Assembly: GCA_030824555.1 (NCBI GenBank)
Contig: JAVBXK010000047.1
Location: 1-64,000 of the forward strand
From: a bacterium
Lineage (GTDB): Bacteria > Pseudomonadota > Gammaproteobacteria > Burkholderiales > Burkholderiaceae_C
DNA: 64,000 bases
Reading direction: 5' to 3'
A program made the position numbers and the translations under genes. The notes below the pieces were generated by a model. The model ran no database searches, had not been told where the DNA came from, and saw only the letters and a list, made by a program, of their open reading frames with translations. Below, piece after piece: positions 54,879 to 61,919 of the stretch; the stretch's first letter is position 1; each line of letters begins with the position of its first letter.

Positions 54879-55277
54879 TTGGCGCGTTTGCTTGACACCC
54901 ACACGCTCATTCATATCTTCAAAAACGCGGGAGGCGTACGCGCGCGCATGGCGCAGTGCAAAGACGCGGACATCAAGCTCTGCACCCCCGTGTTGTGGGA
55001 ACTGATGACCGGGGCCTTCAAGGCGCAGAACGCATGCAGCCAGCTGGCCAGGCTAGACATGGCAAAACCCGTTTTGACGTCTGGCCGTTTGACCTGGCTG
55101 CCGCCGAGCAGGCAGCCAAGGTCAGGTCGCAATTAGGAAACGCAAGGCACGCCCATTGGCCCTGTGGACACGCTGATTGCGAGCATTGCCCTGGCTCGTA
55201 ACCTGGCCGTGGTCACACGCAACACGCGCGAGTTCGACCGCGTGGCGGGTTTGAGCGTGGAAAACTGGTACGACTGA
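54879..55277 (+). pseudogene. vapC: Frameshifted PIN-domain toxin gene (VapC-like)
   Basis: The first frame begins at a TTG with AGGAG six bases before it and reads LARLLDTHTLIHIFKNAGG, the PIN start with its first Asp. It continues to about 55050. Sequence similar to the family then moves to another frame (FDVWPFDLAAAEQAAKVRSQLG) and from about 55140 returns to the first frame as IGPVDTLIASIALARN, then VVTRNTREFDRV and VENWYD-stop. Two compensating single-base indels about 80 bp apart explain this. A working VapC would be a Mg-dependent tRNA or RNA nuclease. No VapB antitoxin gene is evident upstream. Sequencing error is the main alternative. Confidence 0.75.
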
Positions 55278-55501
55278 GCACCCCAGCACCAGGGCCTCAT
55301 CCGCGAGGCCGTGCTGCGCAACCTGGCACGCGCGATACGCGACTTTGCGCCCCCATATTGGCTGGCATCAGGGACATGCTATAAGCGAAAGAGTAGCGGT
55401 TAACGATGCGCCTGCCCCAGGCCGCTCGTTGAAACGGGCTCAGAACTTTATGTGGCCCTCCACTGCGGGCCTGTTGGGTATCGCGGTCGAAAGGGCTGTA
55501 C

Positions 55502-56500
55502 ATGAATGCGTTGGTTTTCCTTGTGCTCATTGTCGGCTTGGCAGCGCTCGGCTGGATGGTCTGGACCTATATGCAACAAAACGCCAAGTTGCTGGCGACC
55601 CGTACCGTAGAGTTTGCCGGGGGCTTGCGATTTGAAGCGCACACGTTTTCAGTGGAAATGCATCAAGCTGCCAAATGCATCAAGGTCAGCGCACAGCACG
55701 GCACCATGAAGGTCACGGCCTTGCAAGGTGGTACTGAACAACATCACGATGGTGTTTCAGACATTCGTCTGCCAGCCGCAGGGCTACGGGTAGCCGTGGT
55801 GCGCACCCCGGTCGCGTCAGACGGCCGCACGGCGGCTCAGGCCATCAACACCTTTGACATCGTCTTCAACGCTGCCGGTGGGCTCGGCGCAGAGCCCGAA
55901 GCGATTGTCAATGCCTCAACCGCAGTGGTCCGCTTGCAGGGTTTGCCTGAGCCTGTGGCAAAAAGCTTTCAGGCCTTCGCCAGCCGACTCACCATTTGGG
56001 CAGACAAACTGACCAAGTTTGCAGAGCAAGACAAAGCACAAGCCTTGCAGGCAGCCCAGGATGCCGCCACTGCTGCCCTTGAAGCCCAAGCCAAGGCAGA
56101 AGCCGCACAGGCGGCTTCTGCAGAAAAAGACGCAGGCTCCCTGGACTTCGCCGGGCAGATTGCCAAGTGGCGAAAAACAGCGGGATTCTCAGGCAAGTAC
56201 AGCGAAGTAGGCACTCACGACAAGGGTGGCATCAATTGGTTCATAGACTTGGACCCCGATGGACGAATCACGCTTCACGGCAACAAACACACCGTGTCCA
56301 CGACGTTGCATGGCGCTTCAATCAAGGCCTTGCCCAAGGCCATTGAAATTGGCGTGCGCGACGAATACTGGTCCGAAGGGGACCCGCTGCTGGTGTTTCA
56401 AGTGCTCCAAGGCAGCCCACCCAACGAACGCAGCACATGGCAAGAACTGTTGGAAGCCGCGCGAAACCGCGTGGACATCAGTTTGCGCAAGGGATACTGA
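55502..56500 (+). CDS. Membrane-anchored protein of unknown function
   Basis: This 332-residue protein has one N-terminal TM helix (FLVLIVGLAALGWMVWTYM), a beta-rich region (about 35-150) and an Ala/Glu/Lys-rich coiled-coil linker (about 165-215). A C-terminal domain (220-330) follows, with WFIDLDPDGRITLHG and VLQGSPPNERSTWQELLE. Shine-Dalgarno AAAGGGC precedes the ATG at 55502. The cytoplasmic part would face the soluble proteins encoded downstream. It is first in a rightward run that includes the J-domain protein, but the 156-bp gap makes a shared transcript uncertain. I do not recognise the family. Confidence 0.7.
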   Translation: MNALVFLVLIVGLAALGWMVWTYMQQNAKLLATRTVEFAGGLRFEAHTFSVEMHQAAKCIKVSAQHGTMKVTALQGGTEQHHDGVSDIRLPAAGLRVAVVRTPVASDGRTAAQAINTFDIVFNAAGGLGAEPEAIVNASTAVVRLQGLPEPVAKSFQAFASRLTIWADKLTKFAEQDKAQALQAAQDAATAALEAQAKAEAAQAASAEKDAGSLDFAGQIAKWRKTAGFSGKYSEVGTHDKGGINWFIDLDPDGRITLHGNKHTVSTTLHGASIKALPKAIEIGVRDEYWSEGDPLLVFQVLQGSPPNERSTWQELLEAARNRVDISLRKGY

Positions 56501-56656
56501 GCAAAAGCAGCTGCGCTGCAATGGGCTCAGCAGCGCGTTGGCTGGGGTCGCCCGCCTCTGCGCCCCGGCACCACCCAGCCTATCTACGGTGGCAACAGGC
56601 CGCGTTTGCCCTGCCAGCCATAATCGCCCCCGCGATAACCCAAACCCGAATGACCC

Positions 56657-56932
56657 ATGAGTGACCACTACGCAGCCCTGGGGCTTGGCAGCGATGCGTC
56701 GCTGGCCGACATCAAAAAGGCCTTTCGCCAAAAGGCCGCCCTCTTCCACCCCGACCGCAACACAGCGGCCGATGCCAACGCCCGCTTTCGGGCGGTGCAA
56801 GAGGCTTACGACGTGTTGGCTGACCCGCAAAAGCGCCAGGCCTATGACGACAACCGACGGCGTAACCTGCTGGACGACCCGCTGGACACCGCGCGCGACA
56901 TCTGGCAAACCTACATCAAGACCGTGCTGTGA
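56657..56932 (+). CDS. Small J-domain protein (type III DnaJ-like)
   Basis: This 91-residue protein is little more than a J domain: DHYAALGLGSDASLADIKKAFRQ, the HPD motif in LFHPDRN, and VQEAYDVLADPQKRQAYD. There is no G/F region, zinc finger or C-terminal substrate domain, so it should recruit and stimulate an Hsp70 (DnaK) for a specific client. A tail of about 25 residues (LLDDPLDTARDIWQTY...) follows. It precedes three genes for unknown proteins, two with strongly acidic tails, which could be the clients or partners. Start ATG 56657. Confidence 0.9.
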   Translation: MSDHYAALGLGSDASLADIKKAFRQKAALFHPDRNTAADANARFRAVQEAYDVLADPQKRQAYDDNRRRNLLDDPLDTARDIWQTYIKTVL

Positions 56933-56965
56933 GCACATCCATTTCCCACACAACCTGACATGAAA

Positions 56966-57009
56966 CAACCCCCACGCTCACTTCGTTCGCTGCCCCCCGA
57001 GGGGGCTGT
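56966..57009 (+). repeat. GC-rich intergenic repeat (CCCCCAC...CCCCCCGAGGGGG)
   Basis: AACCCCCACGCTCACTTCGT followed by TCGCTGCCCCCCGAGGGGGC. Sequences of this form recur in intergenic DNA of Comamonadaceae as I recall them. Only one copy is seen here, between the J-domain gene and the next gene. Confidence 0.5.
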
Positions 57010-57041
57010 CTGTACCTTCGGAACGGCCGGGCGGTACTGAC

Positions 57042-57626
57042 ATGAGCATTTCCCCCTTTTTTGGCAACCTGATTTCGGCCTACCAGGCTGAACTGGATGA
57101 CCTGACGTTTGACTCCGAAGGCAAAGACGTGTTGCGCCATCGGCTGGCCGAAAAGCGCAAAGAACTGCATTTTTTGCGCCTGATGATTGAAACTGCCCCC
57201 GAAATGGTGGCCGTGGTGTTCAACCAGGCGTTTCAATTCAAGCTGACCGCCGTGATGGAAAACCTGGTCAGCCGCGAGGCCGACGAGCTGCCCGAATGGG
57301 ACAGCCTGGCTGACGTGGTGGTGTTGAAGCCCTGGGCCCAGCCGTTGGCCCAGGAGATGCTGAAAGAGCCCATGGGCGACTGGCTGCTGACGGTGGCCGC
57401 TGGCCTTGAATACCTGTACGGCAAACCAGGCAAGCCCGTGGCCGTTGCCCGTGATGACGACGACAGCGACAACGATGACGGTCTGGACGATGACGATCGT
57501 GACCAGGCAGATGGCGGTGACGGACAAGGCGACGATGAAGACGAAACCGATGCCCACCGCCGCCGCCGCGAAGAAGCCGGCGAAGACTGGATGGAAGCAC
57601 AAGGTTTTGACCGCAAAAACCGCTGA
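57042..57626 (+). CDS. Unknown protein with acidic C-terminal tail
   Basis: This 194-residue soluble protein is helical over about 1-130 (SAYQAELDDLTFDSEGKDVL, FLRLMIETAPEMVAVVFNQA). It ends in a long Asp/Glu-rich tail (about 135-180, with runs such as DDDDSDNDDGLDDDDRD) and a short RRRREEAGEDWMEAQGF end. Its position after the J-domain gene and before two further unknown genes suggests one functional group. Acidic tails of this type are seen in chaperone-associated and nucleic-acid-mimicking proteins, but nothing here decides between them. Confidence 0.75.
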   Translation: MSISPFFGNLISAYQAELDDLTFDSEGKDVLRHRLAEKRKELHFLRLMIETAPEMVAVVFNQAFQFKLTAVMENLVSREADELPEWDSLADVVVLKPWAQPLAQEMLKEPMGDWLLTVAAGLEYLYGKPGKPVAVARDDDDSDNDDGLDDDDRDQADGGDGQGDDEDETDAHRRRREEAGEDWMEAQGFDRKNR

Positions 57627-57724
57627 ATGCCCTTCACGCCCCCTGGTCGCCAGACGGCCTGAACCGTTCGACCAACCAGCCAGCGTCCCACGACACGACT
57701 GAAACGACTGACACGAGAACCCGC

Positions 57725-58474
57725 ATGAATCACCACCTCGCCCTGATTGCCCAAACCCAAAGCCTCATTGCCGCTGGCGACATCGTGGGCGCCGAATCGG
57801 CGCTGGTGGCCCTTGCCGATGCAGAGGGCGATCAGGCGCTGATGGAGGTGATGGAGCAACTGCCTCCGAAAGACATCCTGGCGGTGATCCGGGAATACGA
57901 CAGCTCCAAAGAGTCCATCATGAATCTGTTGGTCACGCCCGAGATGTTTGCTCGCGCGGTGGTGCTGGAGAAGCAATACAAAGACCTGAGCCACACCCAC
58001 CTGCGCGGCATGATGAACGCAGTGATTTTTCGGAGTGAAGCAGACCCCGTCGAGTTCATGGACGCCTTGGGCAACCTGGAGGGGGGGGTGGACGCCGTGG
58101 CTGACTACTTTGTCGAGAAGTGGGGACGCATCGAGTCATTTGCACGCTGCGGCAGTTTCGACACCCTGCTGGACGACGGACAGATGCTGTCACGCGCCGA
58201 TTTGCAGGCCTCGGCCTATGTCAGGCCCGTGGTCGAGCAAGACGAGGTGGCCGATCAAGACTGGATGGAGCTGGCGTGGATTCTTCGCTACCAGTGCCCT
58301 GACCTGTTCATTGAAATGCTGCTGGTGCTGCGTTCAAGGGCTCAGGCCTTCATGCGGGGCCAGGATGAGGACGATGAGTCAGAGGAAGACGACGGCAAGG
58401 TGGACACCCGCGACACCGACCAGGGCAAAGCCACCCCGGCAGCGCGTGCATCGGACGAAGAATCGGCCATTTGA
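57725..58474 (+). CDS. Unknown helical protein with acidic tail
   Basis: This 249-residue soluble protein is mostly helical, with a HEAT- or magnesium-transporter-like N-terminal pattern (LIAAGDIVGAESALVALADA, MEQLPPKDILAVIREYDSSK) reminiscent of MgtE-N domains. The tail (about 210-249) is acidic (DEDDESEEDDGKVDTRD). It lies 98 bp after the other acidic-tailed protein and 73 bp before the next gene on the same strand. The resemblance to MgtE-N is only in spacing and helical pattern, so function stays open. Confidence 0.75.
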   Translation: MNHHLALIAQTQSLIAAGDIVGAESALVALADAEGDQALMEVMEQLPPKDILAVIREYDSSKESIMNLLVTPEMFARAVVLEKQYKDLSHTHLRGMMNAVIFRSEADPVEFMDALGNLEGGVDAVADYFVEKWGRIESFARCGSFDTLLDDGQMLSRADLQASAYVRPVVEQDEVADQDWMELAWILRYQCPDLFIEMLLVLRSRAQAFMRGQDEDDESEEDDGKVDTRDTDQGKATPAARASDEESAI

Positions 58475-58547
58475 TGAGCCCCTTGGATCAGCCCTTGTCA
58501 CCACAGCTTTGATCACCTCTTTGACAGCCCCCTTCTGTAGTTGAGCC

Positions 58548-59891
58548 ATGTCCACTGTTTCGCTGTTTGACGCGCGTTCGTTTTTTGAAAAGGCTTTGGT
58601 GTACGGGGTGCAGCACGGCATCATCCCGTCCGAAAAAATCGAGGCCATGAACACCGATGCACCCAAGGGCATGGTGCAGATTGCGCGCTACTTTGGCAGC
58701 GAGTATTTGCGCCCCGAGCTTGAAAAAGCCAAAGACCGCATGCTGAACCTGGTCAGCCTGTACCTGGAGCACAGCACCGGCGGCGACCTGCAGCATGCAG
58801 CCGAGTCGCTGCGCGACCACTCGTTTTTATCGCGATCCAAAGGTGGCTCTGACATGCTGAAGGCCCTGATTGCCATGCCGCAAACCAGCCACTTCGGCAT
58901 GAACGAGCGTGGCGGCTTCACCAACGACCACATCCCCCAACTGGCCAAATGGGCCTTGCGCCCACTGACCGATTACCAGCTGGAGCTGGCACAGCGCAGC
59001 CAGGTTGCCGTGGTGATGGAGGCCGCCATCTGGCTGGCCGACACGCTGGGGCTGGATGAAAGCGAGCTGGCCGAAGCAGGCAAAGACGCCGAGGCCGTCA
59101 TTCGCACGGCGCTGCTGGTGTCCACCGTCAAACTCACCGACATGCCCGATTGGGTGGCGTTTGAAAAAACGGTGCTGGCTTTGCGCAAACGGTACGCGCC
59201 CACAGAGCCCGGCGCTGCCAAAGCCACGCAAACAACCCGCGCCGCCAAAACCACCCAGATCGTCCAAGCGGCCCAGGCTGCCCACGCATCCGCGCCGTCC
59301 GACGCAGCCAGCGCATCTGTTGCGGCCAGCACCACCGCACCACCTGCGGCACCCCACATCGCGCTGCCCAAACACCTGCCCGAACGCTTCAGGCCAGTGG
59401 TGGAAGCCATGCGCCAGTCGGTTTTGAACGACCTGCCCAAAATTCTGGACGCCACCGTGCCCGCCCGCAAGCTGTTCAGCCACACGCCAGCGTTCATGGA
59501 CCGGTATTTCTGGATAGAAGACATGGTCAGCGAGGTGGACCACTTTCACCGCACGGCTTCCAGCGCCTGGCACAAGGCCACCGGCGGGCACCAGGACGAC
59601 GGCTCGCTGTTGACCCTGTTTTTGTGCGTGGCCGCAGGCGCAACACCCAAAACCGTGCTGACCGAAAGAAGTGCCAAAGCCTTGGTGCGAAAAATCCGCA
59701 AAACAGGCATCCAGCCCGAATGTGTGGGCCCTTACATCCAAAGTCACGCGCCCGAGGCGCACCAGGACGACTACACCCACCTGTGGAACCACTTCGTTGA
59801 AGAGGCCCTGCCCACCCTGCAAAGCGACCACGACCACGCACTGACAGACGCCATGGCCCTGCTGCGGCGCGAGTGCCACGTGACGGGCTGA
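58548..59891 (+). CDS. Unknown protein, last of the J-domain cluster
   Basis: This 447-residue soluble protein is helical throughout, with an N-terminal part (FFEKALVYGVQHGIIPSEKI, ARYFGSEYLRPELEKAKDRM) and an Ala/Pro-rich low-complexity linker (about 220-265). The C-terminal domain has LPKHLPERFRPVVEAMRQS and HVTG at the end. It starts at ATG 58548, 73 bp after the previous gene. Proteins of this type recur in Comamonadaceae as I recall, but I know of no established function. Confidence 0.75.
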   Translation: MSTVSLFDARSFFEKALVYGVQHGIIPSEKIEAMNTDAPKGMVQIARYFGSEYLRPELEKAKDRMLNLVSLYLEHSTGGDLQHAAESLRDHSFLSRSKGGSDMLKALIAMPQTSHFGMNERGGFTNDHIPQLAKWALRPLTDYQLELAQRSQVAVVMEAAIWLADTLGLDESELAEAGKDAEAVIRTALLVSTVKLTDMPDWVAFEKTVLALRKRYAPTEPGAAKATQTTRAAKTTQIVQAAQAAHASAPSDAASASVAASTTAPPAAPHIALPKHLPERFRPVVEAMRQSVLNDLPKILDATVPARKLFSHTPAFMDRYFWIEDMVSEVDHFHRTASSAWHKATGGHQDDGSLLTLFLCVAAGATPKTVLTERSAKALVRKIRKTGIQPECVGPYIQSHAPEAHQDDYTHLWNHFVEEALPTLQSDHDHALTDAMALLRRECHVTG

Positions 59892-60018
59892 CCAACGGCC
59901 CACGTCTGTCAGTACTGGCCCCCGTCCGCTTGTGGGCGGGTCTGCGCCAAAGATGCCCAGCCCCTCAAAGGCACAGCGCGTGGCCTGTTGCCACCGCCAC
60001 ACTCAAACACCGCAGCAC

Positions 60019-60441
60019 TCAAACGGTCGCCACCTCAGCACTCAGCCGGTCAAGGTTCTGTTCGTTGGCTGGCGCCACGATGTGCCGCACCGCCTCGGCC
60101 ACGGCGGCATCGGCAAACACTTGCAACCAGTTCACCAAGGTGCCCGTGGATGACGGTGCCAGCGTGATGGTGAGTGTGAAATGGGGCTGGCAAACGTGGC
60201 GGATGACCACCTGGCGGTCGGCCTCGATCTGCTCAAAAACGGACTCGTTGGGGTACACCGTGCCATCTGGGCCGACCATGTCGAACACCCATTTGCCACC
60301 GGGTTGGAATTCAAACACCGCAAAACGGTTGGTAAAGCCATTGGGCCCCCACCATTTGGCCAGGCGTGCCGGGTCTTGGATGGCGGCGAACACCGCCGCT
60401 GGCGTTGCGCGCACGTCTCGGGTGCTGTGGAAGGTGGTCAT
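60019..60441 (-). CDS. AHSA1/SRPBCC-family protein
   Basis: This 140-residue protein forms one START-like (SRPBCC) fold of the activator-of-Hsp90 homologue-1 type: VRATPAAVFAAIQDPARLAKWW, GPNGFTN, FEFQPGGKWVFDMVGPDG, and a C-terminal helix DAAVAEAVRHIV. Such proteins bind small hydrophobic ligands, and in bacteria often sit beside ArsR-type regulators, none of which is seen here. It faces left and converges with the J-domain cluster's last gene. The ligand is unknown. Confidence 0.9.
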   Translation of the reverse strand: MTTFHSTRDVRATPAAVFAAIQDPARLAKWWGPNGFTNRFAVFEFQPGGKWVFDMVGPDGTVYPNESVFEQIEADRQVVIRHVCQPHFTLTITLAPSSTGTLVNWLQVFADAAVAEAVRHIVAPANEQNLDRLSAEVATV

Positions 60442-60552
60442 GCCCGTTTTCCTTGAAAAAATACTGAATATTTGAATAGCAACGAACGATACAGATCAAG
60501 CGGTGAGGGTCACTTATGCATAGAAAATTCAACGAAAAAACCGCAGCGCCCC

Positions 60553-60933
60553 CTACCCGCCCAAGTGCTTGGCCACCACAGCCGGCAGTTTTTGGGGTGC
60601 GTGGATGCGCAGTTGCTTGTTCACGTTGAAGCGGCCAAACACCACGGTGATGTGGGCAGGCGTCACGCCAAAGCGGTTGGCCAGGTAACGCACCATGTGG
60701 TCGGTGGCGCGGCCACGCACCGGGGGTTCGGTCACGCTGATGTTGAGCTGGTGCCCGGTGGGTTTGCCAATGGCATCGCGCGACGCAGCGGGTTTGCCCA
60801 GCACGTTCAGCACCAGGGTGTCGCCGTCCCAGGCGCAAAAGCTGCCCAGCGCCTCGCCGGTGCGGCCAGGGCTTTGGGCCGCGCGGGTTGTACGCTTGCG
60901 TGTGGGCGGGGTGTGGGGTGCCGTGCTGTCCAT
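60553..60933 (-). CDS. DUF167/YggU-family protein
   Basis: This 126-residue protein has a basic, Thr/Pro-rich N-terminal extension of about 40 residues and a DUF167 domain: LVLNVLGKPAASRDAIG, LNISVTEPPVRGRATDHMV, FGVTPAHITVVFGRFNVNKQL. The usual PRxGKxN-type segment appears here as PPVRGRATD. The family is widespread and small, with no settled role. The start at 60933 is chosen because the upstream open frame reads as non-protein sequence. It is divergent from serB, with an intergenic family-like palindrome between. Confidence 0.85.
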   Translation of the reverse strand: MDSTAPHTPPTRKRTTRAAQSPGRTGEALGSFCAWDGDTLVLNVLGKPAASRDAIGKPTGHQLNISVTEPPVRGRATDHMVRYLANRFGVTPAHITVVFGRFNVNKQLRIHAPQKLPAVVAKHLGG

Positions 60934-61087
60934 GTGCAAAGGATGCCACAGCGCCCGTTCAGGCGTGCATGTGACGTGTATGGGCCGTGCAGCCGAGCCG
61001 GTGGCCATGCGTCGCCTGACGCGATGGTTTGAATGTGGACAATTGGGGCAATCCGTGCATCTTTAAATCAACTGAAATTGATGGTTT

Positions 61088-61132
61088 TTAGATAGCAAAA
61101 AACGCCGTTTACAAAGCGGCAAGGCAATTTTT
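61088..61132 (+). repeat. Dispersed palindromic repeat, diverged copy
   Basis: TAGATAGCAAAAAACGCCG, TTTACAAAG, CGGC and then AAGGCAATTTTTC. The ends match the family; the core stem is GCCG/CGGC. It lies just before serB. Confidence 0.45.
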
Positions 61133-61157
61133 CATTCACAAAATTCGCATTCAAAAC

Positions 61158-61919
61158 ATGAGCACTCTTTTCACGCCTGCACCTGGCCTGGTCGTCCAGG
61201 GCGTCACCCCGCCGCTGTGCTTGAGCGACTACAAGCTGGCCGCGTTTGACATGGATTCCACGCTCATCAACATCGAGTGTGTGGACGAAATTGCCGATGC
61301 CGCTGGCCGCAAAGCCGAGGTGGCGGCCATCACCGAGGCGGCCATGCGCGGTGAAATCACCGACTACAAAGACAGCCTGCGCAAACGCGTGGCCTTGCTC
61401 AAAGGCGTGACCGTTGCGCACATGGAAGAGGTCTACACCCACCGGCTGCAACTCAACCCCGGTGCTGAAAAGCTGGTGTCTGCCCTGCAGGCTGCGGGCT
61501 TGAAGGTGCTGCTGGTGTCGGGCGGGTTCACGTTTTTCACCGACCGCATCAAGGCCCGACTGGGCCTGGACTTTGCCCGTTCCAACGTGCTGGAAGTGGC
61601 CGCTGGTCCCAACTGCGGCACGCTGACCGGCCGCATGGTCGACCAGACCTGGGGCGACATTTGCGACGGCGCCGAAAAGCGCCGCACGCTGCTGGAAGTG
61701 GCGTCACTGCTGGGCGTACCGCTGTCGCAGTGCATGGCGGTGGGCGATGGCGCGAACGACCTGCCGATGATGCACGCCTGCTCCGACGCGGGAGGCCTGT
61801 CGGTGGCCTACCACGCCAAGCCCGCCGTGCGCGAACAGGCGCGCGTGGCCATCAACGAAGGCGGGCTGGACCGGCTGCTGGAGTTGATGAAGCCAGCGCA
61901 TTTGGAGCGAAACCCATGA
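61158..61919 (+). CDS. serB: Phosphoserine phosphatase
   Basis: This 253-residue haloacid-dehalogenase-fold enzyme removes phosphate from O-phosphoserine, the last step of L-serine synthesis. The motifs are DMDST (nucleophile and acid, in AAFDMDSTLINIECVDE), VSGGF (motif II Ser), the Lys in EKRRTL and GDGAND (motif III metal site). It is the short form without an N-terminal ACT domain. The stop overlaps the start of the next gene as ATGA. That gene encodes an NRPS-type adenylation protein, so serine made here may be relevant to it, though this is only suggested by position. Confidence 0.95.
   Translation: MSTLFTPAPGLVVQGVTPPLCLSDYKLAAFDMDSTLINIECVDEIADAAGRKAEVAAITEAAMRGEITDYKDSLRKRVALLKGVTVAHMEEVYTHRLQLNPGAEKLVSALQAAGLKVLLVSGGFTFFTDRIKARLGLDFARSNVLEVAAGPNCGTLTGRMVDQTWGDICDGAEKRRTLLEVASLLGVPLSQCMAVGDGANDLPMMHACSDAGGLSVAYHAKPAVREQARVAINEGGLDRLLELMKPAHLERNP

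Noticed and set aside
57406-57600. Repetitive Asp/Glu codons suggesting a simple-sequence repeat
   Set aside because: The codons vary and stay in frame with a convincing gene. It is an acidic protein tail and not a DNA repeat.
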